Assembly: GCF_003290445.1 (NCBI RefSeq)
Contig: NZ_CP021781.1
Location: 1-64,000 of the forward strand
Length of the DNA: 64,000 nt
Direction of reading: 5' to 3'
Source: Francisella adeliensis
GTDB lineage: Bacteria > Pseudomonadota > Gammaproteobacteria > Francisellales > Francisellaceae
Part shown: one piece after another, positions 37,011-50,473 of the stretch
Layout: every line of letters begins with the position of its first letter
Numbering within the stretch: the stretch's first letter is position 1
Position numbers and translations under genes: made by a program
Notes under the pieces: model-generated
Databases searched by the model: none
The model's input: the letters and a program-made list of their open reading frames with translations, nothing else
What the model was told of the DNA's origin: nothing

Positions 37011-38387
37011 ATGCGCATAGAAACAGATAGTATGGGCAAAATAAATGTTCCTGATGATAAGTACTGGGGAGCTCAAACACAAAGATCGCTAAAATATTTT
37101 GATATTGGTTCTGACATAATGCCTTTAGAGGTAGTAAAAGCTTTAGCTATAGTAAAAAAAGCATCAGCTTTAGCAAACAATGAATTAGGGTATTTGTCTA
37201 AATCAAAAAAAGATGTAATAGTTAAAGTAGCGGATGAAATAACTTCAGGTAAATTAGATGAACATTTCCCCCTACATGTGTGGATGACAGGAAGTGGAAC
37301 ACAAACCAATATGAATGTTAATGAAGTTATATCTAACAGAGCTATAGAAATTTTAGGTGGAAAAAAAGGGGGTAAAGACCCAATTCATCCAAACGACGAT
37401 GTTAATATGTCGCAATCATCTAATGATACTTTTCCTACAGCTATGTATATTGCTACAGTGTGTGGTATCAAACAGAAACTTCTGCCTGCGCTTGAAAGTA
37501 TGCATGAGGAGTTAGATAAAAAAGCTCAACAATGGAGCAATATCGTTAAAATTGGTAGAACTCACATGCAAGATGCAGTGCCTTTAACTTTAGGACAAGA
37601 GTTTTCAGGTTATGCAGCACTATTAAATAAAAATATTACTAGGTTAAAGGACTCGCTTGAAGAAGTTTACCAATTAGCATTAGGTGGAACAGCTGTTGGT
37701 ACTGGTATTAATACACCTAAAAACTTTTGTGATAAGGCAGCGTCCCATATAGCAGAAATTACGGGTTTTCCTTTTATTTCAGCTGCCAATAAGTTTGAAG
37801 TACAAGGCTCACATGATGCTTTAGTTGCTGTTATGGCTAATCTAAAAACCTTAGCAAATTCATTATTCAAAATAGCAAACGATATTAGATTACTCAGCTG
37901 TGGGCCACGTGCAGGTTTCCATGAATTATTGTTACCAGAAAATGAGCCGGGTTCATCTATTATGCCAGGTAAAGTAAATCCAACTCAATGCGAAGCTTTA
38001 ACCATGGTAGCAGTACAAGTCATCGGTTATGATGTAGCTGTTGCTATGGGAGGAGCTTCAGGTTATCTGGAAATGAATGTTTATAAGCCACTTATTATCT
38101 ATAATATTATTCAAGCTATAAATATGCTGTCAGATGGTTGCGATAGTTTTACAAAATTTCTATTAAAAGGAATGGAGCCTAACAAAGAAAAAATAGATTC
38201 TTTTTTGAGAAATTCTTTAATGTTGGTAACAGCTTTAAGTCCAGAAATAGGTTATGACAAGGCTTCTAAATTAGCCCATTATGCTGATAAAAATAATATA
38301 TCTTTAGCTGAAGCTAATAGGGATTTAAATTATCTATCTAAAGATGAATTTGAAAGGGTAGTTGACCCGTATAAGATGGTAAAATAA
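37011..38387 (+). CDS. fumC: Fumarate hydratase, class II
   Basis: Oxygen-stable, iron-free fumarase of the TCA cycle that interconverts fumarate and malate. The 458-residue sequence contains [75 protein letters not shown], and the superfamily signature [15 protein letters not shown] (about 314-328) with the catalytic serine. AspA is excluded by length and by these motifs. GGAG precedes the ATG at normal distance. It is monocistronic or leads the aldo/keto reductase gene 34 bases downstream. Confidence 0.95.
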   Translation: MRIETDSMGKINVPDDKYWGAQTQRSLKYFDIGSDIMPLEVVKALAIVKKASALANNELGYLSKSKKDVIVKVADEITSGKLDEHFPLHVWMTGSGTQTNMNVNEVISNRAIEILGGKKGGKDPIHPNDDVNMSQSSNDTFPTAMYIATVCGIKQKLLPALESMHEELDKKAQQWSNIVKIGRTHMQDAVPLTLGQEFSGYAALLNKNITRLKDSLEEVYQLALGGTAVGTGINTPKNFCDKAASHIAEITGFPFISAANKFEVQGSHDALVAVMANLKTLANSLFKIANDIRLLSCGPRAGFHELLLPENEPGSSIMPGKVNPTQCEALTMVAVQVIGYDVAVAMGGASGYLEMNVYKPLIIYNIIQAINMLSDGCDSFTKFLLKGMEPNKEKIDSFLRNSLMLVTALSPEIGYDKASKLAHYADKNNISLAEANRDLNYLSKDEFERVVDPYKMVK

Positions 38388-38421
38388 TATAAGTCAAAAC
38401 AAAAAAGAATACTCAGGATAC

Positions 38422-39492
38422 ATGATGAAATATACAAAATTAGGAAAAACAGATATAGATATAAGCCGTATTTGTTTAGGTACAATGACTTGGGGACAAC
38501 AAAACACCCAAGATGAGGCTTTTAAGCAAATGGATTGTGCTTTAGAAAAAGGTGTAAATTTCTGGGATACAGCAGAGATGTATCCTGTGCCAAAAATAGC
38601 TGAAAAATATGGCAAGACAGAGGAAATAATTGGTAACTGGATTGCCTCAAGAGCTAAAAGAGAGGAAGTTGTGTTGGCAACAAAAATCTCTCCATTAACA
38701 TGGGCCAGAGGTGAAGAGCAACCAAAGATAAATAAACAAACTATTTTAACAGCCGTAGATAATAGCTTAAAACGTCTCAACACAGACTATATAGACTTAT
38801 ATCAATTGCATTGGCCAACTAATAGGCCATACCATCATCATGCTAATGGTCGAGATTTTATTCCTGCTATTGGTAATCAGAAGAAAGAGCATATTTTATC
38901 TAATATACACGAAACGTTAGAGACTTTTGATAGTTTAGTAAAAGCTGGGAAAATAAAGCACATCGGATTATCAAATGATTCTTCTTGGGGTATTAGTCAG
39001 TTTTGTCATTTAGCTGAAAAATATAATCTACCACGAATTCAAAGTGTTCAAAATGAATATAATCTAACAAGAAGAAGAGATGAGCTAAATGTTTTAGAGT
39101 CATGTGCTTTAGAAGAGTTATCGTATTTAGGTTGGTCTCCTCTTAGTCAAGGTGTTCTTTCAGGACAGTATTTTGATGGTAAGATCCCATCAAAATCAAG
39201 ATTGGCCATAGCTATTAGAGATGGCATAGAGTATGAACTTTCATGGAGAATAACCCCAACTTGTAATCAAGCAATCGAAGAGTATCATGCTGTTGCAAAA
39301 AAATATAACTTAGATTTCTATCAGATGGCAATAGCTTTCACGCTTAGAAGAGAGTATTTAAGTTGCTCAATAGTAGGTGCTTCATCTTTAAGTCAATTAA
39401 AAAGTAATATAGCAGCTGTTGATTTAGAGTTATCTGAAGAAGTTTTAAATGATATAGAAAAAATATACAGCAAATACCCGGATCCATTTTAA
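38422..39492 (+). CDS. tas: Aldo/keto reductase, Tas-like
   Basis: A 356-residue NADPH-dependent aldo/keto reductase with the TIM-barrel motifs of the Tas/YajO group: GTMTWGQQNTQDEA, FWDTAEMYPVP (catalytic Asp and Tyr), ATKISPLTW, LKRLNTDYIDLYQLHWP, GKIKHIGLSND and SIVGASSLSQLKSNI. Similarity to E. coli Tas is good over the full length, including the MYPVP element. The start is either ATG 38422 or the adjacent ATG 38425; AGGA spacing favours the second. The physiological substrate is not known. Confidence 0.85.
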   Translation: MMKYTKLGKTDIDISRICLGTMTWGQQNTQDEAFKQMDCALEKGVNFWDTAEMYPVPKIAEKYGKTEEIIGNWIASRAKREEVVLATKISPLTWARGEEQPKINKQTILTAVDNSLKRLNTDYIDLYQLHWPTNRPYHHHANGRDFIPAIGNQKKEHILSNIHETLETFDSLVKAGKIKHIGLSNDSSWGISQFCHLAEKYNLPRIQSVQNEYNLTRRRDELNVLESCALEELSYLGWSPLSQGVLSGQYFDGKIPSKSRLAIAIRDGIEYELSWRITPTCNQAIEEYHAVAKKYNLDFYQMAIAFTLRREYLSCSIVGASSLSQLKSNIAAVDLELSEEVLNDIEKIYSKYPDPF

Positions 39493-39545
39493 AGATAAAA
39501 CCATATAAAGTTTATAGTGATAGTACATTTGTGTTATTATCCTTC

Positions 39546-39632
39546 TGAAACAGGGGTGCTTTAAAAAGCTGAGATGATTAAAATCGAACCCTTATAACCT
39601 GAACTAATTAGAATTAGCGTAGGGAGTTTGGT
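39546..39632 (+). promoter_or_regulatory. TPP riboswitch (THI element)
   Basis: All conserved boxes of the thiamine pyrophosphate aptamer are present in order: AGGGGTGC (39553-39560), CTGAGA (39569-39574), ACCCTT (39588-39593), AACCTGA (39596-39602) and AGCGTAGGGA (39616-39625). Downstream, CTCCCTA (39658-39664) can pair with the aptamer's TAGGGAG (39620-39626) or with the ribosome site TTTGGGAG (39689-39696) of the next gene. Ligand binding should free CTCCC to mask the ribosome site, so control is probably translational. No U-tract terminator is seen. Confidence 0.93.
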
Positions 39633-39701
39633 TTTCATGTATTTGTTATTCTAATAGCTCCCTAAAGTTTACTTTTTTGATACACGCATTTGGGAGTTTG
39701 T

Positions 39702-40274
39702 ATGCACTTATTAGATTTTTTCACAATGATTATTAATTTACTTTGTACTTTCTTATTAGCTGGTTTTTTTGTTATAGGTTGGCCAGTAGGTATTTTAGGT
39801 TTAATAATGAGTTCTATACTATTTGGATTAGCTGGGCTCTATGCTGATATGGTGCTACAACTATTGTTATTATGTTTTTTTTGTTATGGGTGGTTAACAT
39901 GGACATCAAGTAAATTAAACAATGAATTAAAACCAAAAATTTTCAACTCTTCACTCTCTTGGGTTTTAATTGTGTTAACTATTGTGAGTCTTTCATTTTT
40001 AGTAGCCCAAACTTTAATTGCTTTCACAGATTCAACTACTCCATACTTAGATAGTTTCACAAGTGTCGCATCTTTAGTCTGTGTAATACTAGCAACTAAA
40101 AAATATATCGAAAACTGGCTTATATGGATGGTTGTTGATTCTATGTATGTATTCTTATACATATATAAAGAAATCCCATTTGCTGCAATAACTACTTTCA
40201 TCTATCTTATAATAGCTGTTTATGGTTATAAGCATTGGAAAAAATATTATAAGGAGCAAAAGCTATGCTCTTAG
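39702..40274 (+). CDS. pnuT: PnuC/PnuT-family vitamin transporter (thiamine)
   Basis: A 190-residue inner-membrane protein with about seven helices of the PnuC family, which facilitate diffusion of vitamins (nicotinamide riboside, riboflavin, thiamine). The C-terminal half is characteristic: DSFTSVASLVCVILATKKYIENWLIWMVVDSMYVFLYIYKE (positions about 117-157). The TPP riboswitch directly upstream indicates thiamine or a precursor as substrate, as in PnuT. The start is ATG 39702 behind GGGAG (39692-39696), the ribosome site that the riboswitch can mask. Its last 10 bases overlap the TatD-like gene. Confidence 0.88.
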   Translation: MHLLDFFTMIINLLCTFLLAGFFVIGWPVGILGLIMSSILFGLAGLYADMVLQLLLLCFFCYGWLTWTSSKLNNELKPKIFNSSLSWVLIVLTIVSLSFLVAQTLIAFTDSTTPYLDSFTSVASLVCVILATKKYIENWLIWMVVDSMYVFLYIYKEIPFAAITTFIYLIIAVYGYKHWKKYYKEQKLCS

Positions 40275-41011
40275 ATGCTCATGTACATACAGATAAATAT
40301 GATGAGAGTTTATACCATGATTTAGTAAATCAATGTCAAATGAACGATATTATGCTTTTATCTGTGTCTATGTGTATTCCTTCATATAAAAAGATACAAG
40401 CTCTTGCTAAAAAATATGATTTTATTATACCTTCTTTTGGGGTTCACCCGTGGAAAGCAGATAAGTATGTCAATGAGTTAGATAGTTTAGATGAGTATTT
40501 GAATGAAGCAAATTATATTGGTGAGATAGGCTTAGATAAGAAGTTTTTGAAATATGCAGCTCCTTATAAAGATCAGCAAGAAGTATTTGAATATATTGTT
40601 TCAAATGGACATGTTAAAGATAAGCTCTTAAACTTACATACAAGTGGGGCAGAAATAGAAGTATTAGGTGCTTTAGAAAAATACAATCACAGTAAGTTTG
40701 TTATTCATTGGTATGCTGGAAGCATAGAGCTTATGGAAAGGTATTTAGCTTTAGGAGGATATTTTTCTATAGGTGTGGAGATTATGTTCAGTAAACATAT
40801 ACAGGAAATAGCAAAAAAAGTACCTCTTGATAGAATTTTGGTGGAAACTGATAATCCATCATCATATTCGTGGCTTTTAGGAGAAGAGTCTAATAATGAT
40901 ATGCCAGAGCTATTATTTAAAGTTATAAATAAAATTTGTCAGATAAAGAAAATTACAACAAATGAATTATTTAGTCATTTAGATAAGAATCAGAAATATA
41001 TTTTATTTTAG
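40265..41011 (+). CDS. TatD-family metal-dependent hydrolase
   Basis: A 248-residue TIM-barrel hydrolase. Metal ligands are visible: His6 and His8 in LLDAHVHTDKY, the glutamate in YIGEIGLDKKF, histidines in LNLHTSGAE and FVIHWYAGS, and the aspartate in RILVETDNPSSY. TatD enzymes are usually DNases or amidohydrolase-like phosphoesterases. Here it is translationally coupled to the thiamine transporter (10-base overlap, AAGGAG inside pnuT) under a TPP riboswitch, so it may act on a thiamine-related compound rather than DNA. That role is inference from context. Confidence 0.85.
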   Translation: MLLDAHVHTDKYDESLYHDLVNQCQMNDIMLLSVSMCIPSYKKIQALAKKYDFIIPSFGVHPWKADKYVNELDSLDEYLNEANYIGEIGLDKKFLKYAAPYKDQQEVFEYIVSNGHVKDKLLNLHTSGAEIEVLGALEKYNHSKFVIHWYAGSIELMERYLALGGYFSIGVEIMFSKHIQEIAKKVPLDRILVETDNPSSYSWLLGEESNNDMPELLFKVINKICQIKKITTNELFSHLDKNQKYILF

Positions 41012-41181
41012 TTAAATCAAGCTTTGTGTTTTTCTATTAATCATCGTACTTCTAATCTTTATTTTAACGACGCTATCCTAAATAACTAACTTGTGTTAGA
41101 GTGTTTTAGGTGAGAAAGATTGGTTTAGTGCTTATAAGATGAAATAAGGTTATTGAAATTATTTTTACACTTGGGAAGAAT

Positions 41182-42075
41182 ATGGATAAATTAACGTGTA
41201 TGAGAACATTTGTTAGTGTTTTTAAGTCTAAGAGTTTTACAAGAGCAGCTGAGAACCAAGATATATCCATTGGTTTAGTGAGTAAAAGGATTAAGTATCT
41301 TGAGAGTATGCTAAATGTTGAATTATTTAATAGAACTACAAGAAGTATTTCACCTACAGCAAATGGAGCAGAGTATTTTGAGCATTGTTGTGAAGTATTA
41401 GATAAGTTAGATAATTTTGAGCATATTTTTAGTATGCAAAATAATTCGTTAACAGGAGTTATTACCATTAGTGCTCCTTTAGCTTTTGGATTGGTCTACT
41501 TACGCACTTTTGTACCATATTTCCATAATAAATATCCAGAAATCAATCTCCAAATAGATCTAAACGATAACTTCATTGATTTTTCTAGAAATCAAAATGA
41601 CATTATATTAAGAATTAGTGACGATTTACCAGATACTGGACTTATAGCTAAACAAATTTTTGAGATTAAAAGAGTTGCGGTAGCAAGTCCAAGCTTTTGT
41701 AAAGAAAATAAGCTGGCAACCCCTGATGATTTATCTAATATAAACTGTCTATTATATAAAAATAATAAAAGTTATAATTCTTGGACTTTTTTGAAGTCAG
41801 ATAAAAAGCTAAATGTGACTGTAGAAGGAAATCTTCTTAGTAACAGTGGTGAAATTCTTAAAAGTTCTGCAATTAATAGTCAGGGGATAATGTTAGGTCC
41901 AAAATTTATCGTAAAAAAAGAACTTGATAGCCAGCTTTTGACAGAAGTATTGCCTGACTTTCAACTTGAGAGTAAATTTCTTTATGCTTTATACTCAGAA
42001 AGATTGAAGAAATCTAATGCGATAAAAACCTTTATTGATGAGTTAAAAGAGTTTTGTAATAAGTTTAACTACTAG
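41182..42075 (+). CDS. LysR-family transcriptional regulator
   Basis: A 297-residue LysR regulator. The helix-turn-helix is in FVSVFKSKSFTRAAENQDISIGLVSKRIKYLESMLNVELFNRTTRSISPTANG (about 10-60), with a substrate-binding domain from about 90. The sequence is of the AaeR/DsdC-distant group often found near redox or aromatic-compound genes. GGGAAG precedes the ATG. It is convergent with a cytochrome b561 gene 5 bases away; no divergent target is present, so its regulon is unknown. Confidence 0.88.
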   Translation: MDKLTCMRTFVSVFKSKSFTRAAENQDISIGLVSKRIKYLESMLNVELFNRTTRSISPTANGAEYFEHCCEVLDKLDNFEHIFSMQNNSLTGVITISAPLAFGLVYLRTFVPYFHNKYPEINLQIDLNDNFIDFSRNQNDIILRISDDLPDTGLIAKQIFEIKRVAVASPSFCKENKLATPDDLSNINCLLYKNNKSYNSWTFLKSDKKLNVTVEGNLLSNSGEILKSSAINSQGIMLGPKFIVKKELDSQLLTEVLPDFQLESKFLYALYSERLKKSNAIKTFIDELKEFCNKFNY

Positions 42076-42080
42076 TGGTT

Positions 42081-42605
42081 CTATAACATTCTCTCTAGGA
42101 TAGGTTCTTTTTTTGCAATATGCTTAATTACACCTGTTATATGAAAACATATACTAATTATTAAAACCCAGACTGTAAATATATGAATGTTGTCAAAGAT
42201 GGGAGCAATATTTTCCATTAAAGGTAGTGGTAAAGCTACATCAAATATCCAAAAAGGCACAGGTTTATGCAAGAGAGAACTTAGTAGCCAGCCAGAAACT
42301 ATCATGGTAAATATACTAGCATACAACATAAAATGCACTAATTTGGCTAAAAGCTTTTCATGTATAGGAATATCAAATTTGTATGGAGGTTTTTTCATGC
42401 CTGTAAAAAACCATGTTACGCGAATGGACATCACGATCAGAAGAGTTATACCCAGTGACTTGTGATACCATATAATATTATAATAAAACTGGTTTATAGG
42501 ATTTTCTGTTTTACCTAGATACCAAATAAACCCTAAAGTTAGCATTGATAAGATTAAAAAAACTGTAATCCAATGTAGCATTCTTGAAAATGAATCATAC
42601 TTCAT
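42081..42605 (-). CDS. Cytochrome b561 family protein
   Basis: A 174-residue four-helix membrane protein. Candidate haem ligands are the histidine in SRMLHWITVFLIL, the one in YHKSLGITLLIVMSIRVTWFF, and those near the C-terminus in FDNIHIFTVWVLIISICFHITGVIKH. It resembles E. coli CybB/YodB. Electron transfer from the quinone pool is the family role; the partner is not seen. It is the downstream neighbour of an APC permease on the same strand but separated from it by 120 bases. Confidence 0.87.
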   Translation of the reverse strand: MKYDSFSRMLHWITVFLILSMLTLGFIWYLGKTENPINQFYYNIIWYHKSLGITLLIVMSIRVTWFFTGMKKPPYKFDIPIHEKLLAKLVHFMLYASIFTMIVSGWLLSSLLHKPVPFWIFDVALPLPLMENIAPIFDNIHIFTVWVLIISICFHITGVIKHIAKKEPILERML

Positions 42606-42725
42606 AAAAGTCTCTCCGAGTGACTAGTAGGTTGACTATTTATTAAGCTATAAAACGAGTTTTAAATAAAGATTCTTTTGTTAAAAAGATTTTTTCTATA
42701 GAAGAAAGAGTTATATAGTAAATAC

Positions 42726-44249
42726 TTATTTGGAATGATAATCTTTTTGGTTTACTAATAATGGGTATAGCACTGCTGATACAACAATAAATATTATTAT
42801 AAATAAATCATAAGATACAATATCTTCATATATAAACCCAAAAATTAACTCAGCGACTAAGTATGCAAAAATAGCCCATGATGATGCAAAGGCTTTTAAG
42901 ATATTTGAAATACTTCCTTTATTGTCCATGTAAGCATATATCAAGAAAAATAACACATGAAGTATCAAAGCTACTGCTAAATTAAGCGCTCCAGCTATCA
43001 TTAATAAATATGTCAATATCATATATACAATGAAAGCTACAATCCTAGGAAAAGGCACATAGTTTACAGGCAATGGATCATCTTTATTGCCTTTTATTTT
43101 TGCATAAGAAATAGGTAGAGCAATACAAGAAACTAAGATGAATGTAGTTGTCAAAGACGCTATCATCTGCCAGTTTCTAAAGAAGAATATTAGAACTATA
43201 GAGCATATAAATGTAAATATAAGAGAAGTTCTTGAAATATTAACCCCTTGCGTAACGCGGGCAAAATATTCAGGCATTTGTTTTGCTTTAGACATTTCAT
43301 TAAGCATACGAGCACTACCACCTAGGTATACAATGCCTGTGCCTGATGGACTAATTAAAGCATCGGCATATAAAACTATAGCAAGAGCGTTTATGCCTAA
43401 TATTCCTGCTAGTTGAGCTAAAGGAGAACTAAAATTCAAACCTTCCCAGCCATTTCCTAGCATTTTCTCAGGTACAGCACCTATAAAAGATATTTGTAGT
43501 AAGAGATATATGAATAAAACTATCAGTACACTACTAACTAAAGCAATCGGTATATTCTTTTTGGGGTTTTCTAATTCAGCTGAAAAACTAGCAGCCATCT
43601 GAAACCCAAAGAAAGAATAAAAAATACCGCAAGTAACAATAGCATTAAAAACACCACTTACACCTTTAGGCATAAAACTAACATTATCACCGCTAAAATT
43701 ATTAGAATGAAATGCTGCAAACATTATTATTAAAGAGGTAACTATAGGAATTATGATTTTTAAAGAAGTTAATGAGTTATTGATTTTTGATAATGACTTT
43801 ATTCCCCAGTAGTTTATTAATGTATATAACAACATAAATAAAACAACGACAACCACTCCTAAAAAAGTAAGTTCTCCTGCGCTAAACACGTATGGAGTCA
43901 TTGGCTTGTATATAGAAGAAATGTATTGTGTCGTGGCCATAGCTTCCGATGGTACGATAATAAGCCCTAACATCCAATTTGATAATCCTGTTACAAAACC
44001 AAAGTGTTGATTATGTGATAGAGTTATTAATTGTGTAAATAATCCATTTGTTTGATATTTAACAGCAAGCTCTGCCAGTAAAAACGCCATCACAAGAACT
44101 ATAAATGCTCCTATAATCCATGAAAGTATCGATGCAGCTCCAGCTGCTTGGGAGGCATAGTATGATGCATATAGCCAACCACTACCTACCATAGTACCTA
44201 CACTTAACGCTATAGCTGTGAATAAACTAGGTTTTTTTGTATTTCCCAT
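42726..44249 (-). CDS. APC-superfamily amino acid permease
   Basis: A 507-residue inner-membrane transporter with 12-14 hydrophobic helices. The first helix has the substrate-binding element SVGTMVGSGWLYASYYASQAAG, and the sixth region ATCGIFYSFFGFQMAASFSAELENPKKNIPIAL is typical of amino acid/polyamine antiporters. The substrate cannot be told from the sequence. It is monocistronic, with a 116-base gap to the M15 peptidase gene upstream. Confidence 0.87.
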   Translation of the reverse strand: MGNTKKPSLFTAIALSVGTMVGSGWLYASYYASQAAGAASILSWIIGAFIVLVMAFLLAELAVKYQTNGLFTQLITLSHNQHFGFVTGLSNWMLGLIIVPSEAMATTQYISSIYKPMTPYVFSAGELTFLGVVVVVLFMLLYTLINYWGIKSLSKINNSLTSLKIIIPIVTSLIIMFAAFHSNNFSGDNVSFMPKGVSGVFNAIVTCGIFYSFFGFQMAASFSAELENPKKNIPIALVSSVLIVLFIYLLLQISFIGAVPEKMLGNGWEGLNFSSPLAQLAGILGINALAIVLYADALISPSGTGIVYLGGSARMLNEMSKAKQMPEYFARVTQGVNISRTSLIFTFICSIVLIFFFRNWQMIASLTTTFILVSCIALPISYAKIKGNKDDPLPVNYVPFPRIVAFIVYMILTYLLMIAGALNLAVALILHVLFFLIYAYMDNKGSISNILKAFASSWAIFAYLVAELIFGFIYEDIVSYDLFIIIFIVVSAVLYPLLVNQKDYHSK

Positions 44250-44365
44250 ATTTTCTCTAAATATTTATTTGTAGGTATATTATTCTCATCTATAAACAAA
44301 TAATCAATAGTTATATGTTAATACATTTGTATGTATGAAGCTTTTGAGTTTCATCAATTGTATTA

Positions 44366-44872
44366 TTAAATATATTGTTTTAAACACCAGTGCCAAGGCT
44401 CGTATATCATTCCCTGAAGATTATCTCTTGGATAGCTCATATAAAAACCATAGTCATTAGCGTTTTTATGTAACCAAACAAAAGCTGAAGTTTGTTCAAA
44501 GGCCTCAGTAACTAAGCCATCCTCATCTGGAGTGGTAAAGTCTATAGCTAAGCCTGTATGATGCTCACTATAACCAGGGATCGCTACTTTTTTCACAATT
44601 TGCTCCAGGGTTTTACCTGTATCAAGGTGGCGGCTGATTAAAGCTTCTTGATATTCATAGGATCTATATATAGATAGCACTTCTAATATTACACCTTCAG
44701 ACTTTGCATCAGCTATCATTTGCTTAAGAGGCTTAAAAGCATTTTTGTGGATGTATTGATCCCTACTAAGAACATCTTTGCCCCAATAAAATAAATCTTT
44801 ATCAGAAGCTTGCTTAAAATGAGGTCGTTCATGTAGTTTTTTATCAAGAGAGTTGAAGTTTATCGATGGCAT
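44366..44872 (-). CDS. M15B D,D-/L,D-carboxypeptidase (VanY-like)
   Basis: A 168-residue zinc peptidase of the VanY/DacB group that trims peptidoglycan stem peptides. Zinc ligands are His104 and Asp111 in YSEHHTGLAIDF and His161 in EPWHWCL, with Glu158 as the catalytic base; the SIYRSYEYQEAL stretch (67-78) belongs to the same family. It lacks a signal peptide and membrane anchor, unlike most VanY proteins, so it may act in the cytoplasm on recycled muropeptides or be exported by another route. It stands just upstream of the rRNA operon, facing away from it. Confidence 0.88.
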   Translation of the reverse strand: MPSINFNSLDKKLHERPHFKQASDKDLFYWGKDVLSRDQYIHKNAFKPLKQMIADAKSEGVILEVLSIYRSYEYQEALISRHLDTGKTLEQIVKKVAIPGYSEHHTGLAIDFTTPDEDGLVTEAFEQTSAFVWLHKNANDYGFYMSYPRDNLQGMIYEPWHWCLKQYI

Positions 44873-45258
44873 AATAAAAAGAGGTTGCTAGGTTATAGTG
44901 TTATTTTAACTTACTCTCTTAGACTAAGAATAATAAAATTAAGAAACATTGATAATTTACTCTAATTTTATAAAAGGTTTGGGAGATATTTGTTTCGAAT
45001 ATAAAGTCAATAAAGCTTATGTTAGGATTAAGATTTTGGGCAAAAAGCCTAAACTTTAAAAAACCTTCAAAAAGATGTAAAAAGTAGTTGCGTTTTGTAA
45101 ATGTGATGTGTATTATATGTCTTCACCGGTTGGGAGTGATGCAACGGGAAGCGAGGCAGCGATTAGGTTTGCGGTCATCGAGATATTTAATAGATATATT
45201 ATATACAAACACTTTGTTAATGAATTTGAGTGAACAGTAGTTAGAGTCAGAAATAGAT
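44873..45258 (+). other. rRNA operon leader and intergenic region
   Basis: The 386 bases between the M15 peptidase and 16S rRNA hold the peptidase promoter, the rrn promoter at 45088-45116 and about 140 bases of transcribed leader. A small imperfect hairpin (TTTGGGC/GCCTAAA) lies near 45035-45055. No protein gene is present. Confidence 0.7.
45088..45116 (+). promoter_or_regulatory. rrn promoter
   Basis: TTGCGT (45088-45093) and TATTAT (45111-45116) are spaced by exactly 17 bases, about 145 bases before the 16S gene. Position and spacing fit the main rRNA promoter. Confidence 0.75.
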
Positions 45259-46793
<1,535 letters not shown>

Positions 46794-46889
46794 AAGGAAA
46801 TACGAAAAATAGAAATAAACTTTAACTGTTGTTTCTCAAGTGATTTAACTTAGTGTTTGTAGATAATATATTTTAGTGTAAATAAATAC

Positions 46890-46966
<77 letters not shown>

Positions 46967-47007
46967 TTTTCTGAACATCGTAAGATGTTGGGAGTATAAA
47001 ACATATT

Positions 47008-47083
47008 GGGGCCTTAGCTCAGCTGGGAGAGCACCTGCTTTGCACGCAGGGGGTCAGCGGTTCGATCCCGCTAGGCTCCACCA
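47008..47083 (+). tRNA. tRNA-Ala (TGC)
   Basis: 76-nt spacer tRNA. The acceptor stem GGGGCCT pairs with AGGCTCC (with one G-U), the anticodon loop TTTGCAC holds TGC at 47041-47043, and CCA is encoded. Ile-Ala order is the common gammaproteobacterial spacer. Confidence 0.97.
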
Positions 47084-47132
47084 ATATTTATTTGCATGAA
47101 GATAGAGATATTTAACAATTTAGTATAGAGAT

Positions 47133-50021
<2,889 letters not shown>

Positions 50022-50104
50022 ATTTCTATGCTGAATTGTTAAATATCTTTATTGATATGCAATTAAACAGTAAAATACAAAACCAAAACATTAGAGATTA
50101 AAGT

Positions 50105-50220
50105 TTTGGCGATGATAGCTTGTAGGTACCACCTGATCCCATTCCGAACTCAGAAGTGAAACTATAACACGCCGATGATAGTTTAGCATTCGCTAAGTGA
50201 AAGTAGGTAGTCGCCATTTT
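50105..50220 (+). rRNA. rrf: 5S ribosomal RNA
   Basis: About 116 nt. Diagnostic segments are ACCACCTGATCCCATTCCGA and ACTCAGAAGTGAAA; the terminal stem is TGGCGA (50108-50113) with TCGCCA (50212-50217). Borders are approximate. Confidence 0.95.
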
Positions 50221-50259
50221 ATTCTATAATAAAAGACTCAACAACAATGAGCACATATT

Positions 50260-50299
50260 AAAAGCCCCATTAGATAACCTCTAGTGGGGCTTTTTTTTG
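50260..50299 (+). terminator. rrn operon terminator
   Basis: AAAGCCCCATTAG pairs with CTAGTGGGGCTTT (one G-U) across a 7-base loop and runs into eight T residues. A strong intrinsic terminator closing the rRNA operon. Confidence 0.93.
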
Positions 50300-50473
50300 C
50301 CTTAAAATATACCGATTAAGATCGTTCGCTTAAATGATGAGCTGTCTTGGTTATTAATGCTTATTAATAAATATATTATCCAGCAATTTTCTATTATAAT
50401 CTTTTGATGTTTATTATATATGTCTTGTAAGTTGTCTCTATTAAAAATATTTGATCAAAAAAGAATTCCTACT

